Shown here: positions 1 to 9,144 of the stretch, piece by piece
Layout: every line of letters begins with the position of its first letter
Position numbering within the stretch: the first letter of the stretch is position 1
DNA from: Oscillospiraceae bacterium
Lineage (GTDB): Bacteria; Bacillota; Clostridia; Oscillospirales; Oscillospiraceae
Reading direction: 5' to 3'
Assembly: GCA_017405865.1 (NCBI GenBank)
Contig: JAFQZN010000035.1
Location: 1 to 49,761 of the forward strand
Length of the DNA stretch: 49,761 bases
The notes under the pieces: generated by a model
Told to the model about the DNA's origin: nothing
Seen by the model: the letters and a program-made list of their open reading frames with translations, nothing else
Database searches by the model: none
Program-made: the position numbers and the translations under genes

Positions 1-143
1 CAATTAAAATATTTAATTGAATTTTGCTGTGCTATGCACAGCCTTTTCAGCGCAACGCGCTGAAAAGCCGTCTCATGCAGACTTCGACGCGCCCCCGGCG
101 CTATAAAATGCTTTTTGAAGCATTTTATCGAAGTCTAGTATAA
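1..143 (-). mobile_element. MITE-like hairpin element, copy 1 (left end cut by window edge)
   Basis: This stretch matches 36005-36147 over all 143 bases with four substitutions (positions 7, 34, 35, 95). It holds an AT-rich arm (20s), a GCTGTGC/GCACAGC hairpin, an 11-bp CTTTTCAGCGC hairpin, and an AGACTTCGA/TCGAAGTCT stem that encloses two further hairpins. Every substitution lies in a hairpin loop. It sits downstream of the ribosomal operon end. The first 13 bases of the complete element are missing because the window starts here. No protein is encoded. Confidence 0.8.
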
Positions 144-303
144 AGCCTTCCCCTGGGAGGGGAAGGTGGCTCCGGTGCATGCACCGGAGCCGGATGAGGT
201 GGTCGCAGCAGTTTCGTTTCTATTTAAGCAGCCATCCGCACGGAAGGTTTTCCACCTCATCAGTCTGCTTCGCAGACAGCTTCCCCTCCAAGGGGAAGCC
301 TTT
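143..303. repeat. Inverted pair of GC-rich dispersed hairpin repeats
   Basis: Two related units face each other. Unit 1 (143-202) has CCTTCCCC/GGGGAAGG arms, a perfect 24-bp palindrome at 168-191 and the tail GATGAGGTGG. Unit 2 (252-302, opposite strand) has AAGGCTTCCCCT/AGGGGAAGC arms, a GTCTG/CAGAC hairpin and the tail GATGAGGTGG. Units of this style are scattered through many Clostridia genomes; related ones occur here near 29115 and 38970. Positions 304-365 hold nothing recognisable. Confidence 0.7.
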
Positions 304-365
304 GGCTGCGCAGCCCGAGCAAGTCGGGCAGTGACAGGAACGGGGACTTCACTGCTCCTGTGAAG

Positions 366-410
366 AAAAAACGACCCCCGAAGCGCGATGCGCTTCCGGG
401 GTCGTTTTTT
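366..410 (-). terminator. Intrinsic terminator of the S10-spc-alpha operon
   Basis: Strong near-perfect hairpin (cgacccc arms closed around gcgcgatgcgc) flanked by A6 on the left and T6 on the right, directly 3' of rplQ. Read on the minus strand it ends in a U tract, so it is the operon terminator. Confidence 0.9.
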
Positions 411-413
411 GTA

Positions 414-755
414 TTACACCAGCTCGATGATCGCCATCTCTGCTGCATCGCCGCGACGCGGCCCGATGCGGGTAACTCTGGTGTAGCCGCCGTTACGGTC
501 GGCATACTTCGGAGCTACTTCCTTGAACAGCTTATGTGCAACGTCTTCCTTGGTGATGAAAGCCAGCGCTCTGCGATAGTTCGCCAGATCGCCCTTCTTG
601 CCGAGGGTGATCATCTTTTCGACCACGGGCTGCACTTCCTTTGCTCTGCAGAAAGTCGTTTCGAGCTTGCCGTTCTCCAGCAGGTCGGTGGTCAGCTGGC
701 GGAGCATCGCCTTGCGCTGATCGCTCGTTCTGCCGAGCTTACGGGTTCCAAACAT
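414..755 (-). CDS. rplQ: Ribosomal protein L17
   Basis: L17 of the large subunit, 113 residues, the usual compact length for Firmicutes. The protein opens [20 protein letters not shown], the diagnostic L17 start, and contains the conserved [20 protein letters not shown] near the C terminus. It is the last gene of the operon, 42 bp after rpoA, and is followed directly by a strong terminator. The ATG is preceded by AAGGAGG. Confidence 0.97.
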   Translation of the reverse strand: MFGTRKLGRTSDQRKAMLRQLTTDLLENGKLETTFCRAKEVQPVVEKMITLGKKGDLANYRRALAFITKEDVAHKLFKEVAPKYADRNGGYTRVTRIGPRRGDAAEMAIIELV

Positions 756-797
756 TCGTATATCCTCCTTCTTGAAAGGTAAAACGGGTTGCGTTTG

Positions 798-1754
798 TTA
801 ATTGTTTCCGGACTCTTCCGTGGCGAGGGACAGGCCCATCATTGCCAGCTTGTTCTGCACTTCGTCCAGGGACTTCTTGCCCATGTTGCGCACCTTCATC
901 ATTTCCTCCGGCGTTCTGGAGATCAGATCGCGGACGGTGTTGATGTTCGCGCGCTTCAGGCAGTTGAAGCTGCGGACGGACAGGTCGAGCTCTTCGATGG
1001 TCAGCTTCAGGGCTGCCGGCTCTGCCGTTTCCTTATTTTCGCGCACCAGCGTCTGACCGGCTACCGTTTCGGACAGCTCGGTGAAGAGCGACAGATGCTC
1101 GGTCAGGATCTTCGCCGCGATGGACACGGCGTCCTTCGCGGTGGTCGTGGCGTCGGTCCAGACCTCAAGCGTCAGCTTGTCGAAGTCTGTCATGTTGCCC
1201 ACACGGGTGTTTTCCACCGTGTAGTTGACCTTATAAACCGGCGAATACAGGGAATCGACGGGGATGACGCCGATGGGCGTCTGCGGCGTTTTGTTGCGCT
1301 CGGCCGGGACGTAGCCGCGGCCGCGGCTCATGGTGATCGCCATATTGATCGAGGCATCCGGGCCGAGCGAGCAGATGTGCAGATCCTTGTTGATGATCTC
1401 CACCTCGTCGTCGGTCTTGATGTCGCCGGCGGTCACTTCGCACTCGCCGGTCGCGTCGATATAGACGGTCTTTTCGCCGTCGCAGTTCATCTTCGAGATG
1501 ATCCTCTTGACATTCAGAACGATCTCGGTGACGTCTTCCTTGACGCCGGGGATCGTGGAGAACTCGTGCTGGATACCGGCGATCTTGATGGAGGTCGCGG
1601 CGGTACCGGGCAGCGAGGACAGCAGGATCCTTCTCAAAGAGTTACCCAGCGTCGTGCCATAGCCTCTTTCCAGCGGCTCAACGATAAACACGCCATGGGA
1701 CGGATCTTCGGGAGAGTCAATACACTCAATACGCGGCTTGTCAATTTCTACCAT
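798..1754 (-). CDS. rpoA: RNA polymerase alpha subunit
   Basis: Alpha subunit, 318 residues from [10 protein letters not shown]. The N-terminal domain assembles the polymerase (conserved [20 protein letters not shown] near residues 30-50), and the C-terminal domain ([21 protein letters not shown] and the following GKKSLDEV) binds UP elements and activators. An upstream in-frame ATG at 1784 would add ten unconserved residues; I chose 1754 because AAGGAGGG lies about 10 nt before it and alpha subunits begin M(I/V)EI. Gene order rpsD-rpoA-rplQ is standard. Confidence 0.97.
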   Translation of the reverse strand: MVEIDKPRIECIDSPEDPSHGVFIVEPLERGYGTTLGNSLRRILLSSLPGTAATSIKIAGIQHEFSTIPGVKEDVTEIVLNVKRIISKMNCDGEKTVYIDATGECEVTAGDIKTDDEVEIINKDLHICSLGPDASINMAITMSRGRGYVPAERNKTPQTPIGVIPVDSLYSPVYKVNYTVENTRVGNMTDFDKLTLEVWTDATTTAKDAVSIAAKILTEHLSLFTELSETVAGQTLVRENKETAEPAALKLTIEELDLSVRSFNCLKRANINTVRDLISRTPEEMMKVRNMGKKSLDEVQNKLAMMGLSLATEESGNN

Positions 1755-1835
1755 ATAACAGATACCCTCCTTATGAAATTGCAAAACACTTGTTCTGCGG
1801 TGGAATTCAGCTTACCAATTAACGAGGGTGAAGCA

Positions 1836-2432
1836 TTACTTGGAGTACAACTCGACGATGAGGTGTTCTGCAATCTCGAAGTCGATATCGTCTCTTGCCG
1901 GCAGAGCAAGAACCTTGCCCGTCAGGGTGTTCTTGTCGCGGTCAAGCCACTTCGGTGCGGCGATGAATGCATCGTCTTCCTTGAGCTTCTTGAAACGGTT
2001 GTTGGAGCTGCTCTTCTCGGAAACAGCGATCACATCGCCGGTCTTTACGAGGTAAGACGGGATGTTGACGCGCTTGCCGTTGACGGTGTAGTGGCCGTGG
2101 TTGACAAGCTGACGCGCCTCGCGGCGGGTCGCGGCAAAGCCGAGACGGTAGACGACGTTGTCCAGACGGCGCTCAATCAGGCTGAGCAGGACTTCGCCGG
2201 TGTTGCCTTCTGCACGGGCAGCCTTTTCATAGTACATACGGAACTGCTTTTCAAGAATACCGTATACGAATTTAACCTTCTGCTTCTCCGTCAGCTGCAT
2301 TGCATATTCGGACTTCTTTGCTCTTCTCTGACCGCCGGGGTTCTTGTTGGAAGTCTTGGAATAACCCATAACGGCAGGAGAAACGCCGAGCGTACGGCAG
2401 CGCTTGAGAACGGGTTGCGTATTTTTCGCCAT
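1836..2432 (-). CDS. rpsD: Ribosomal protein S4
   Basis: Primary 16S rRNA-binding protein S4, 198 residues. It has the N-terminal helical part (MAKNTQPVLKRCRTLGV), lacks the zinc-binding cysteine cluster of C+ S4 proteins, and carries the S4 RNA-binding domain around RLDNVVYRLGFAATRREARQ (about residues 88-110). It lies between rpsK and rpoA, the Clostridia arrangement; in Bacillus subtilis rpsD is elsewhere. S4 is a translational repressor in other bacteria; I see no clear S4 target structure here. Confidence 0.97.
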   Translation of the reverse strand: MAKNTQPVLKRCRTLGVSPAVMGYSKTSNKNPGGQRRAKKSEYAMQLTEKQKVKFVYGILEKQFRMYYEKAARAEGNTGEVLLSLIERRLDNVVYRLGFAATRREARQLVNHGHYTVNGKRVNIPSYLVKTGDVIAVSEKSSSNNRFKKLKEDDAFIAAPKWLDRDKNTLTGKVLALPARDDIDFEIAEHLIVELYSK

Positions 2433-2455
2433 TCTAACTTTTCCTCCTTAACGTA

Positions 2456-2857
2456 TTAGACGCGACGTCTCTTCGGGGGACGGCAGCCATTGTGCGCAAT
2501 GGGGGTGACGTCCTTGATGGAGACGACTTCCAGACCGGCGGACTGCAGCGCACGGATCGCTGCCTCACGTCCCTGGCCGGGGCCCTTGACGTAGACTTCC
2601 ACGGTCTTCAGACCGCAGCTGTCGATGGCAGCCTTCGCAGCAGTCTCTGCGCACATCTGCGCAGCGTACGGGGTGGACTTACGGGAACCGCGGAAGCCGA
2701 GGCCGCCGGAGGACGCCCAGGACAGAGCATTGCCCTGCAGATCGGTAACGGTTACCATGGTGTTGTTAAAGGAAGCACGGATATGAACGGCGCCCTTTTC
2801 AATGTTCTTGCGCTCGCGACGGCGCTTGACGACTTTCTTTGCATTAGCCTTTGCCAT
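2456..2857 (-). CDS. rpsK: Ribosomal protein S11
   Basis: S11 of the small-subunit platform, 133 residues. Family hallmarks are [33 protein letters not shown], the [15 protein letters not shown] motif and the C-terminal [18 protein letters not shown]. It follows rpsM by 15 nt with its own AGGGAGGG ribosome-binding site. Confidence 0.97.
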   Translation of the reverse strand: MAKANAKKVVKRRRERKNIEKGAVHIRASFNNTMVTVTDLQGNALSWASSGGLGFRGSRKSTPYAAQMCAETAAKAAIDSCGLKTVEVYVKGPGQGREAAIRALQSAGLEVVSIKDVTPIAHNGCRPPKRRRV

Positions 2858-2872
2858 TTACATATCCCTCCC

Positions 2873-3241
2873 TTACTTCTTCTTGTTCGCGATGGTCTTC
2901 TTCGGGCCCTTGCGGGTGCGCGCGTTGGTCTTGGTACGCTGTCCGCGAACGGGCAGGCCGCGACGATGACGCAGACCGCGATAGCAGCCGATTTCAGTCA
3001 AACGCTTGATGTTCAGAGCGACTTCACGGCGGAGGTCGCCTTCGATGGTGTAGTTCTTGTCGATGACATCACGCAGCGCAGCTTCCTGATCTTCCGTCAG
3101 GTCCTTCACGCGGATGTCGGGATCAACGCCGGCCATCGCGAGGATGTCCTTGGCGCTCTTTCTGCCGATGCCGAAGATATAAGTGAGTCCGATCTCAATT
3201 CTCTTCTCGCGGGGCAGGTCAATACCAGCAATACGTGCCAT
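2873..3241 (-). CDS. rpsM: Ribosomal protein S13
   Basis: S13 of the small-subunit head, contacting L5 in bridge B1b. It has 122 residues, opens [20 protein letters not shown] and ends in the basic [20 protein letters not shown] tail that reaches the decoding region. It is 19 nt after rpmJ, and AGGAGGTG precedes the ATG. Confidence 0.97.
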   Translation of the reverse strand: MARIAGIDLPREKRIEIGLTYIFGIGRKSAKDILAMAGVDPDIRVKDLTEDQEAALRDVIDKNYTIEGDLRREVALNIKRLTEIGCYRGLRHRRGLPVRGQRTKTNARTRKGPKKTIANKKK

Positions 3242-3260
3242 TTACTTCCAGCACCTCCTA

Positions 3261-3374
3261 TTAGCCTTGTCTCTGCTTATGCTTGGGATTTTCGCAAATT
3301 ACCATGACGCGGCCCTTGCGCTTGATGATCTTGCATTTTTCGCACATGGGCTTCACGGACGGTCTAACCTTCAT
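3261..3374 (-). CDS. rpmJ: Ribosomal protein L36, zinc-binding form
   Basis: Very small (37 residues) L36 of the large subunit: [20 protein letters not shown], then [17 protein letters not shown]. The C-x2-C-x12-C-x4-H zinc ligands are all present, so this is the C+ (zinc) paralogue rather than the zinc-free form. It lies between infA and rpsM as in most Firmicutes. The start is fixed by the invariant MKVRPSVK. Confidence 0.95.
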   Translation of the reverse strand: MKVRPSVKPMCEKCKIIKRKGRVMVICENPKHKQRQG

Positions 3375-3411
3375 ACTGTTTAACCTCCATATGAGAACAA
3401 TGTCTCTTGAA

Positions 3412-3630
3412 TTACTTGCTTCTCCACGTGATCCGGCCCTGGGTCAGATCATACGGAGACATCTGAACAGTTACCTTGTCACCGGGCAAGATCTTGATAT
3501 AGTTCATTCTGAGCTTGCCGGAAATGTGTGCCAGAATCACGTGTTCGCCGCCGATTTTGACTTTGAACATCGCGTTCGGCAATGCATCGGTTACGATGCC
3601 CTCAAGTTCGATTACGTCGTCCTTTGCCAA
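3412..3630 (-). CDS. infA: Translation initiation factor IF-1
   Basis: IF-1, a 72-residue OB-fold factor that occupies the A site during initiation. The sequence opens [20 protein letters not shown] after the start and contains [16 protein letters not shown] at the end. The start codon is TTG, not ATG; AGGAGGG sits 10 nt upstream and no ATG alternative preserves the conserved N terminus. The upstream KOW gene ends 6 nt earlier, so translation is probably coupled. Confidence 0.96.
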   Translation of the reverse strand: MAKDDVIELEGIVTDALPNAMFKVKIGGEHVILAHISGKLRMNYIKILPGDKVTVQMSPYDLTQGRITWRSK

Positions 3631-3636
3631 GTTTTT

Positions 3637-3924
3637 TCAACCCTCCTTGGTTAAAACGCTGATTTCCTGGCGAATCTTCGCCAGTTCCCTTCGTAATTCG
3701 CTGTTGAGTAGCGGCTCACCGGAACGGATCTTCGCGGCGAGCGACGAATTTTCCCGAGGGAGTTTGCGGACGTGTTTCAGTTTTTTGCGTTTGGGCTTTT
3801 CCACCGTTCTTTCCTTGCCGTTCGCGAGGGAAACGTACACACCGTCTGTGTCGATCACATAGAACAGCATTCCCTTGTCGTGACCGGCGACGGAAAGAAC
3901 AACATCCGATTTGGAAATATCCAT
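3637..3924 (-). CDS. KOW-domain RNA-binding protein (YbzG-like)
   Basis: Small basic protein of 95 residues from MDISKSDVVL. Residues about 4-40 look like a KOW/L14e-type RNA-binding fold (GHDKGMLFYVIDTDGVYVSL), followed by a lysine-rich stretch (KPKRKKLKHVRKLP) and a charged helical C terminus. In B. subtilis an equivalent small ORF lies between map and infA, exactly as here. I chose the ATG at 3924, two bases after the map stop, because GAGGGG is well spaced for it; the in-frame TTG at 3930 is too close to that site. A ribosome-associated role is inferred from fold and position. Confidence 0.85.
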   Translation of the reverse strand: MDISKSDVVLSVAGHDKGMLFYVIDTDGVYVSLANGKERTVEKPKRKKLKHVRKLPRENSSLAAKIRSGEPLLNSELRRELAKIRQEISVLTKEG

Positions 3925-3926
3925 TG

Positions 3927-4682
3927 TCAAAGCCCCTCGGTGACGGTGAGAATTTCCGGCTCGCCGTCTGTGATGAGGACAGTATTTTCGTAGTGGGCCG
4001 AGAGCTTGCCGTCCGCAGTGACCGTCGTCCAGCCGTCCTTCAAGACCCGCACCTCGTAGGTGCCGGCGTTGACCATCGGCTCGATCGCGATCGTCATCCC
4101 GCGAACCAGTCTCGGACCTCTACCGGGCTGACCGTAGTTCGGAACCTCCGGCTCCTCGTGCAGATGCTCGCCGACACCGTGACCGATGAAGGCTCGCACC
4201 ACCGAAAAACCGTTCGCCTCGGCATGCGTCTGTACGGCATGGCCGATGTCGGAAATACGGCAGCCTTGGCGTGCAAATTTCACGCCCTCGAAAAAGCTCT
4301 GCCTCGTGACATCAATGAGCTTTTGTGCCTCCGGAGAGATCTCTCCGCAAGCGAAGGTTGCGGCGCAGTCGCCATGAAACCCGCCCCAGAAGGCGCCGAC
4401 GTCAACGGAGACGATGTCGCCCTCTTTCAGCACTCTGCCGTCCGGTATGCCGTGAATGACGGTATTGTTCACGGAAATACAGGCGCTTGCAGGATAGCCG
4501 GAATAGTTGAGGAAGGAAGGTGTTGCGCCTTGCGACACGATAAAATCGTGGACCGCTTTGTCAATCTCCCTGGTTGTTACGCCGGGTCTTACCATCTCCC
4601 CTGCCAAGGCACGGGCTGCCGCGGTAATTTTACAGGCACGGCGCATCACGGAGATTTCGCGTTCATTTTTGATTGGGATCAT
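3927..4682 (-). CDS. map: Methionine aminopeptidase, type I
   Basis: Removes the initiator methionine from nascent proteins in the cytosol. The 251 residues begin directly at the catalytic domain without the N-terminal zinc-finger extension. Visible features are HGIPDGRVLKEGDIVSVDVG, GFHGDCAATF, FIGHGVGEHLHEEPEVPNYG and GMTIAIEPM, carrying the two-metal ligands Asp, Asp, His, Glu, Glu. It starts 3 nt after the adk stop and ends 2 nt before the KOW gene ATG, typical of tight coupling. Confidence 0.96.
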   Translation of the reverse strand: MIPIKNEREISVMRRACKITAAARALAGEMVRPGVTTREIDKAVHDFIVSQGATPSFLNYSGYPASACISVNNTVIHGIPDGRVLKEGDIVSVDVGAFWGGFHGDCAATFACGEISPEAQKLIDVTRQSFFEGVKFARQGCRISDIGHAVQTHAEANGFSVVRAFIGHGVGEHLHEEPEVPNYGQPGRGPRLVRGMTIAIEPMVNAGTYEVRVLKDGWTTVTADGKLSAHYENTVLITDGEPEILTVTEGL

Positions 4683-4685
4683 AAA

Positions 4686-5318
4686 TCAGTCACCCAATGC
4701 CGCCAGGATATCACGAGTTGCATCCTCGATGGGCTGATTTCCCTCGACAAGCCGCAGCTTTCCGAGCTTTTCATAGAAGCCCTTGAGTGCTTCGGTTTCG
4801 CTGTGATAGACAGCAAGGCGATGACGCACCGTTTCCGGCTTGTCGTCCTTGCGGATCGTCAGCTCGCCGCCGCACGCATTGCAGATGCCCTCCGTTTTGG
4901 GCGGGTTTGCCGTGACGTGATAGCTCGCGCCGCAGGCGCCGCAAACGCGGCGACCCGTCATGCGGGCTTCGATCACTTCATCGGCAATTTCGATGGATAC
5001 GACACGGTCGATTTCAACGCCCTGGTCCAGCAGAGCCTGCGCCTGCGGGATCGTGCGCGGCATTCCGTCAAGAATATAGCCGTTGGCACAATCCGGCTGC
5101 GCCAGCCGCTCCCGGACGATGCCGATGATGACATCGTCGGGAACAAGCATGCCCTGATCCATGAAGCTCTTGGCCTTCAAACCGGTTTCCGTACCGTTTT
5201 TGATTGCTTCCCGAAGGATGTTCCCGGTGGAAATGGTCGGGATGTGCAGCTTGGCTGCGATGATCTCAGCCTGCGTGCCTTTGCCCGCACCGGGGGCTCC
5301 CAAAAGAATCAGTCTCAT
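4686..5318 (-). CDS. adk: Adenylate kinase, zinc-lid form
   Basis: Interconverts ATP, AMP and ADP. The 210 residues show the P-loop GAPGAGKGTQ near residue 7, the AMP-binding STGNILREA, and a lid domain containing CGACGASYHV and CNACGG, a pair of CxxC motifs that binds structural zinc as in Gram-positive enzymes. The RHRLAVYH segment carries the catalytic arginines. It lies between secY and map, its usual place in Firmicutes. Confidence 0.97.
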   Translation of the reverse strand: MRLILLGAPGAGKGTQAEIIAAKLHIPTISTGNILREAIKNGTETGLKAKSFMDQGMLVPDDVIIGIVRERLAQPDCANGYILDGMPRTIPQAQALLDQGVEIDRVVSIEIADEVIEARMTGRRVCGACGASYHVTANPPKTEGICNACGGELTIRKDDKPETVRHRLAVYHSETEALKGFYEKLGKLRLVEGNQPIEDATRDILAALGD

Positions 5319-5332
5319 AATTTGGCCTCCGA

Positions 5333-6631
5333 TTACTTCTCGAGGAATCCGGAGTAGTTGCGCATCATCATCTGCGCCTCGATCGCCGCGACCGTTTCAA
5401 GTGCAACGGAGACGATAATGATGACAGACGTGCCGCCGAAGGAGAAGGTGGTGTCCTTCATCACGATGCCGAGGATGATCGGAAGCACCGCAACGATACC
5501 AAGGTAGATCGCGCCGAAGAGGGTGATCTTGTTGATGACCTTGTGGATGAAATCCGAAGTCGGACGTCCCGGACGGAAGCCGGGGATGAAGCCGCCGTTC
5601 TTCTTGAGGTTGTTGGCAACCTCGACGGGGTTATACTGGATGGTCGCGTAGAAGTAGCTGAAGCCGATGATGAGCAGCAGATAGATGATCGCGTAGATCA
5701 CGCTGGTGCTGCTGAACACGTTGTCGTACCACCAGCCGCTGCGTACGCCGATGAAGGCGCAGATCGTAGCGGGCAGAGAGGCGATCGACTGTGCAAAGAT
5801 GATCGGCAAAACGCCGGACATATTGACCTTGATCGGCAGATGCGTGTTCTGGCCGCCGTAGACCTTCCGTCCGACCACTCTCTTGGCATACTGCACGGGG
5901 ATTCTGCGTTCCGCCTGCGAGACGAAGATGATGAACACGATGATCGCCAGCATCGCAACGATGAGAGCGAGCACCCAGTACCACTTCTCCCAGAGCATGT
6001 TGATGAGCGGCATGATGATACCGCCGGGGATCCGGGCGATGATGTTCGCGAACAGGATCATGGAGATACCGTTGCCGATACCGTACTGCGTGATCTGGTC
6101 GCCCAACCACATGACCAGCGTTGCGCCGGCAGTAAAGGAGAGGATGATGACGATGGCAGGCAGAACGCCCGTCTCCGTCAGCAGCGCCAGACCCTGTGCG
6201 GCATACTGATCGTTGTAGTTGACAAGCATGACATAGTAGGCAAAGCCCATTAGCAGGCCGAGCGCTACCGTCGTCAGCTGGGTGATCTTGTTGATCTTCT
6301 TCTTGCCTTCCTCGCCGCCTTCCTTGCTCAGGCGTTCCAGAGCAGGGATTGCGATGGTGAGGAGCTGGATGATGATGGATGCGTTGATATACGGCTGGAT
6401 GCTCAATGCGAAAATCGTCGCCATGGAGAACGCGTTGCCGGACATCATGTTGAACAGACCGAAGATGGTGTTGCTCAACTGCTCGTTGAACATCGTCGAC
6501 ATGTTATCGACGTTGACGAACGGAACGGGGATCACGTTACCGATGCGGTAAAGCAGAACGATCAGGAGCGTGAAAAGGATCTTCTTGCGAAGGTCGGCAA
6601 TTTTCCACGCGTTGCGAAGTGTCGTAAACAA
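5333..6631 (-). CDS. secY: Protein translocase subunit SecY
   Basis: Channel subunit of the Sec translocon in the cytoplasmic membrane, 432 residues with about ten hydrophobic segments. Recognisable stretches are FTTLRNAWKIADLRKKILFT, a plug/TM2 region (NAFSMATIFALSIQPYINAS), the cytoplasmic ERRIPVQYAKRVVGRKVYGG loop, and NPVEVANNLKKNGGFIPGFR near TM8-9. The start codon is TTG immediately after the rplO stop (TAATTG), with GAGGTGG 6 nt upstream; the conserved N terminus leaves no alternative ATG. Confidence 0.96.
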   Translation of the reverse strand: MFTTLRNAWKIADLRKKILFTLLIVLLYRIGNVIPVPFVNVDNMSTMFNEQLSNTIFGLFNMMSGNAFSMATIFALSIQPYINASIIIQLLTIAIPALERLSKEGGEEGKKKINKITQLTTVALGLLMGFAYYVMLVNYNDQYAAQGLALLTETGVLPAIVIILSFTAGATLVMWLGDQITQYGIGNGISMILFANIIARIPGGIIMPLINMLWEKWYWVLALIVAMLAIIVFIIFVSQAERRIPVQYAKRVVGRKVYGGQNTHLPIKVNMSGVLPIIFAQSIASLPATICAFIGVRSGWWYDNVFSSTSVIYAIIYLLLIIGFSYFYATIQYNPVEVANNLKKNGGFIPGFRPGRPTSDFIHKVINKITLFGAIYLGIVAVLPIILGIVMKDTTFSFGGTSVIIIVSVALETVAAIEAQMMMRNYSGFLEK

Positions 6632-7072
6632 TTACACCACCTCAGCCTTTCCGCCTGCCTCCTCGATCTTTGCTTTGGCAGACTCGGAGAACGCAGCCGC
6701 CTTGACGGTCAGCTTCTTCGTGAGAGTGCCGTTGGACAGGACCTTCAAGCCGTACTTGCAGTCACGGATAATGCCCTTTTCTTCCAGAACCGCCGCGTCA
6801 ACAACTGCGCCGTCCTCGAACACCTCAAGGGCGCCGAGATTGACTGCCGTCAGGGGCTTTGCGAAGATGTTGTTGAAGCCGCGCTTCGGAATGCGGCGTG
6901 CCAGAGGCATCTGGCCGCCTTCAAAGCCGACGCGGACCTTGCCGCCGGAGCGAGCCTTCTGACCCTTGTGACCGCGGCCTGCGGTCTTGCCGTTGCCGGT
7001 GCCGCAGCCGCGGCCCTTGCGCTTTGCTACCTGGGTAGAACCCAGAACGGGAGCAAGTTCATGTAATTCCAT
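6632..7072 (-). CDS. rplO: Ribosomal protein L15
   Basis: L15 of the large subunit, 146 residues. The N terminus [20 protein letters not shown] and the glycine/arginine-rich [20 protein letters not shown] are diagnostic, followed by [19 protein letters not shown]. Its TAA stop abuts the TTG start of secY, so secY expression is probably translationally coupled to it. Confidence 0.97.
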   Translation of the reverse strand: MELHELAPVLGSTQVAKRKGRGCGTGNGKTAGRGHKGQKARSGGKVRVGFEGGQMPLARRIPKRGFNNIFAKPLTAVNLGALEVFEDGAVVDAAVLEEKGIIRDCKYGLKVLSNGTLTKKLTVKAAAFSESAKAKIEEAGGKAEVV

Positions 7073-7085
7073 TCTTGTCTCCTCC

Positions 7086-7268
7086 TTATTCTACTTCGGT
7101 GACCTCAAGCAGATAGCCGATCTTGGCGATCTTGCCGCGAGTCTGTTCATTGTCGGGCTGGATGGTCTCCTGGCCGATCTTGCGAAGGCCGAGGGATTCC
7201 GCCGTGGCAATGTGCTTCTGGATACGACCGTTGAGGCTCTTGACGAGCTTGATCTTTAACTGTGCCAT
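7086..7268 (-). CDS. rpmD: Ribosomal protein L30
   Basis: L30 of the large subunit, 60 residues: [20 protein letters not shown], then an LGLRKIGQ motif and a C-terminal strand ending LLEVTEVE. The length and the rpsE-rpmD-rplO position are canonical. Confidence 0.96.
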   Translation of the reverse strand: MAQLKIKLVKSLNGRIQKHIATAESLGLRKIGQETIQPDNEQTRGKIAKIGYLLEVTEVE

Positions 7269-7282
7269 TGTTCGTATCCTCC

Positions 7283-7795
7283 TTAACCGATGATTTCTTC
7301 CACGCTCTTGCCGCGGATACGTGCGACCTCGGAAGGTCCGCGCAGGCTCAGCAGGCCCTGCATCGTTGCCTTGACAACGTTCTGCGGGTTATTGGAGCGC
7401 AGGCACTTGGTACGAATGTTGCTGATGCCGACTGCTTCCATGACAGCGCGGACTGCGCCGCCGGCAATAACGCCGGTACCGACGGAGGCCGGCTTCATCA
7501 GGACGGAGCCTGCACCGTAGATGCCGATGACCTCATGGGGGATCGTAGTGCCGGAGAGGGTGACCTTATGCAGGTTCTTCTTCGCGTTTGCGATGCCCTT
7601 GAGGATGGCTTCGGAAACCTCCGCTGCCTTGCCGAGACCGTAGCCCACGGTGCCGTTGCCGTCGCCGACGACGACCAGCGCGGAGAACTTCATGACGCGA
7701 CCGCCCTTGACCGTCTTGCTGACACGGTTGAGGTAAACGACGCGTTCGATCATTTCAGGAGCATTGTCCTTTTCAGGCGCTCTGTTATAAGCCAT
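7283..7795 (-). CDS. rpsE: Ribosomal protein S5
   Basis: S5, 170 residues, part of the mRNA entry channel and important for decoding accuracy. It has the double-stranded-RNA-binding-like N domain ([37 protein letters not shown]) and the C-terminal domain ([19 protein letters not shown]). It lies between rplR and rpmD with 14-16 nt spacers carrying ribosome-binding sites. Confidence 0.97.
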   Translation of the reverse strand: MAYNRAPEKDNAPEMIERVVYLNRVSKTVKGGRVMKFSALVVVGDGNGTVGYGLGKAAEVSEAILKGIANAKKNLHKVTLSGTTIPHEVIGIYGAGSVLMKPASVGTGVIAGGAVRAVMEAVGISNIRTKCLRSNNPQNVVKATMQGLLSLRGPSEVARIRGKSVEEIIG

Positions 7796-7811
7796 TCTTC
7801 AGTTCCTCCTC

Positions 7812-8171
7812 TTAGAATTTGAGTCCGCCTTCGCGGGCGCCGTCAGCCAGAGCTGCGATGCGGCCGTGATAGACATAACCGCCGCGGTCGAAAACGACCT
7901 CTTCGATCTCCTTGGCCTTTGCGCGTTCGGCGATCAGCTGGCCAACCTTCTTGGCAGCTTCGCAGTTGCCGGTTGCGCCTTCGAACTCTTTTTCCACGGT
8001 GGAAGCGGAAACCAGAGTGACTCCGTTGACATCATCAATGATCTGAGCATAGATGTTAGCGTTGCTTCTGAATACATTCAGGCGGGGTCTGGCCGGTGTG
8101 CCGGAGATCTTACCGCGAACGCGAACGTGGCGCTTCATGCGCATTGCTTTCTTATCGGTTCTTTTAATCAT
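7812..8171 (-). CDS. rplR: Ribosomal protein L18
   Basis: L18, 119 residues, binds 5S rRNA. Features are the basic N terminus ([20 protein letters not shown]), [20 protein letters not shown], and the C-terminal [20 protein letters not shown] ending AREGGLKF. Confidence 0.97.
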   Translation of the reverse strand: MIKRTDKKAMRMKRHVRVRGKISGTPARPRLNVFRSNANIYAQIIDDVNGVTLVSASTVEKEFEGATGNCEAAKKVGQLIAERAKAKEIEEVVFDRGGYVYHGRIAALADGAREGGLKF

Positions 8172-8187
8172 TTACGCACACCTCCTG

Positions 8188-8733
8188 TTACTTCTTGCCG
8201 CCGGCCTTGCCCTCTTTGAGGTGCAAAACTTCGGTGGAATACTTGATGCCCTTGCCCTTATAGGGTTCGGGAGGCCGCTTGCCTCTGACGTTCGCAGCGA
8301 ACTGACCGACCTTCTGCTTGTCGATGCCGCTGATCACGATCTTGTTGGGAGCGGGAACCTCGATCGTGATGCCGTCGATCTCTTCCATTGCAACAGGATG
8401 GGAGTAGCCGACATTCAGGATGAGCTTCTTGTCTTCTTTTGCCGCACGGTAGCCGACGCCATTGACCTCGAGCTCCTTGGTGAAGCCCTTGTCCACGCCG
8501 ACGATCATGTTGTGCAGCAGAGTGCGGGTCAGACCATGCAGGCTCTTGTGTGCATGCTCTTCGTCAGGACGGGACACAGTGATGACTGCGCCTTCCTGCT
8601 TGATGATCATATCATGATGGAATGTGCTGGTCAGTGTACCCTTCGGGCCCTTGACGGTAACGACGTTGCCGTCTTCGATCGTCACTTCGACGCCCGCCGG
8701 TACAGTGATAGGCATTTTGCCGATTCTGGACAT
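8188..8733 (-). CDS. rplF: Ribosomal protein L6
   Basis: L6, 181 residues with two related domains near the sarcin-ricin loop. It opens [20 protein letters not shown] and contains LVNGVGYR-like [20 protein letters not shown] and the C-terminal [16 protein letters not shown], the family signature. The C-terminal tail is lysine/glycine rich (KEGKAGGKK). Confidence 0.97.
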   Translation of the reverse strand: MSRIGKMPITVPAGVEVTIEDGNVVTVKGPKGTLTSTFHHDMIIKQEGAVITVSRPDEEHAHKSLHGLTRTLLHNMIVGVDKGFTKELEVNGVGYRAAKEDKKLILNVGYSHPVAMEEIDGITIEVPAPNKIVISGIDKQKVGQFAANVRGKRPPEPYKGKGIKYSTEVLHLKEGKAGGKK

Positions 8734-8745
8734 AATGTTACCTCC

Positions 8746-9144
8746 TTACCAGACGAACGCAAGGACTTCGCCGCCGACGTGCGCCGCGCGAGCAGCCTTG
8801 TCGGTCATAACGCCCTTGGATGTGGAAATGATGGCAATACCCAGGCCGCGCAGGACCTTCGGCAGCTCCTCGGCGCCGGCGTAGACACGCAGACCGGGCT
8901 TGGAGACGCGGCGAAGACCGGAAATGACCTTTTCCTTATTGCCGAGATACTTCAGGGTGATGTGGATCATGCCCTGCTTGCCGTCCTCTTCGACTTCGTA
9001 GGCTGCGATGTAGCCCTCGTCGAGCAGGATCTTGGCGATGTCCTTCTTCAGATTGGAAGCGGGGACATCAACGGTGTCGTGCTTTGCAGAGTTAGCGTTA
9101 CGGATTCTGGTAAGCATATCTGCTACGGGATCGGTGATTTGCAT
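8746..9144 (-). CDS. rpsH: Ribosomal protein S8
   Basis: S8, 132 residues, binds 16S helix 21. It begins [20 protein letters not shown] and ends with the conserved [29 protein letters not shown] precedes the ATG. The gene is separated from rpsN by an unusually long structured gap (9145-9330). In Escherichia coli S8 represses the spc operon by binding mRNA; a similar role for the gap here is conjecture. Confidence 0.97.
   Translation of the reverse strand: MQITDPVADMLTRIRNANSAKHDTVDVPASNLKKDIAKILLDEGYIAAYEVEEDGKQGMIHITLKYLGNKEKVISGLRRVSKPGLRVYAGAEELPKVLRGLGIAIISTSKGVMTDKAARAAHVGGEVLAFVW

Noticed and set aside
143-303. Possible CRISPR array
   Set aside because: Only two units, inverted, with no regular spacer length; no cas genes in the window.
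166-363. 65-codon frame in the repeat region downstream of rplQ
   Set aside because: Lies wholly in hairpin repeats, has no ribosome-binding site, and ends at the terminator.
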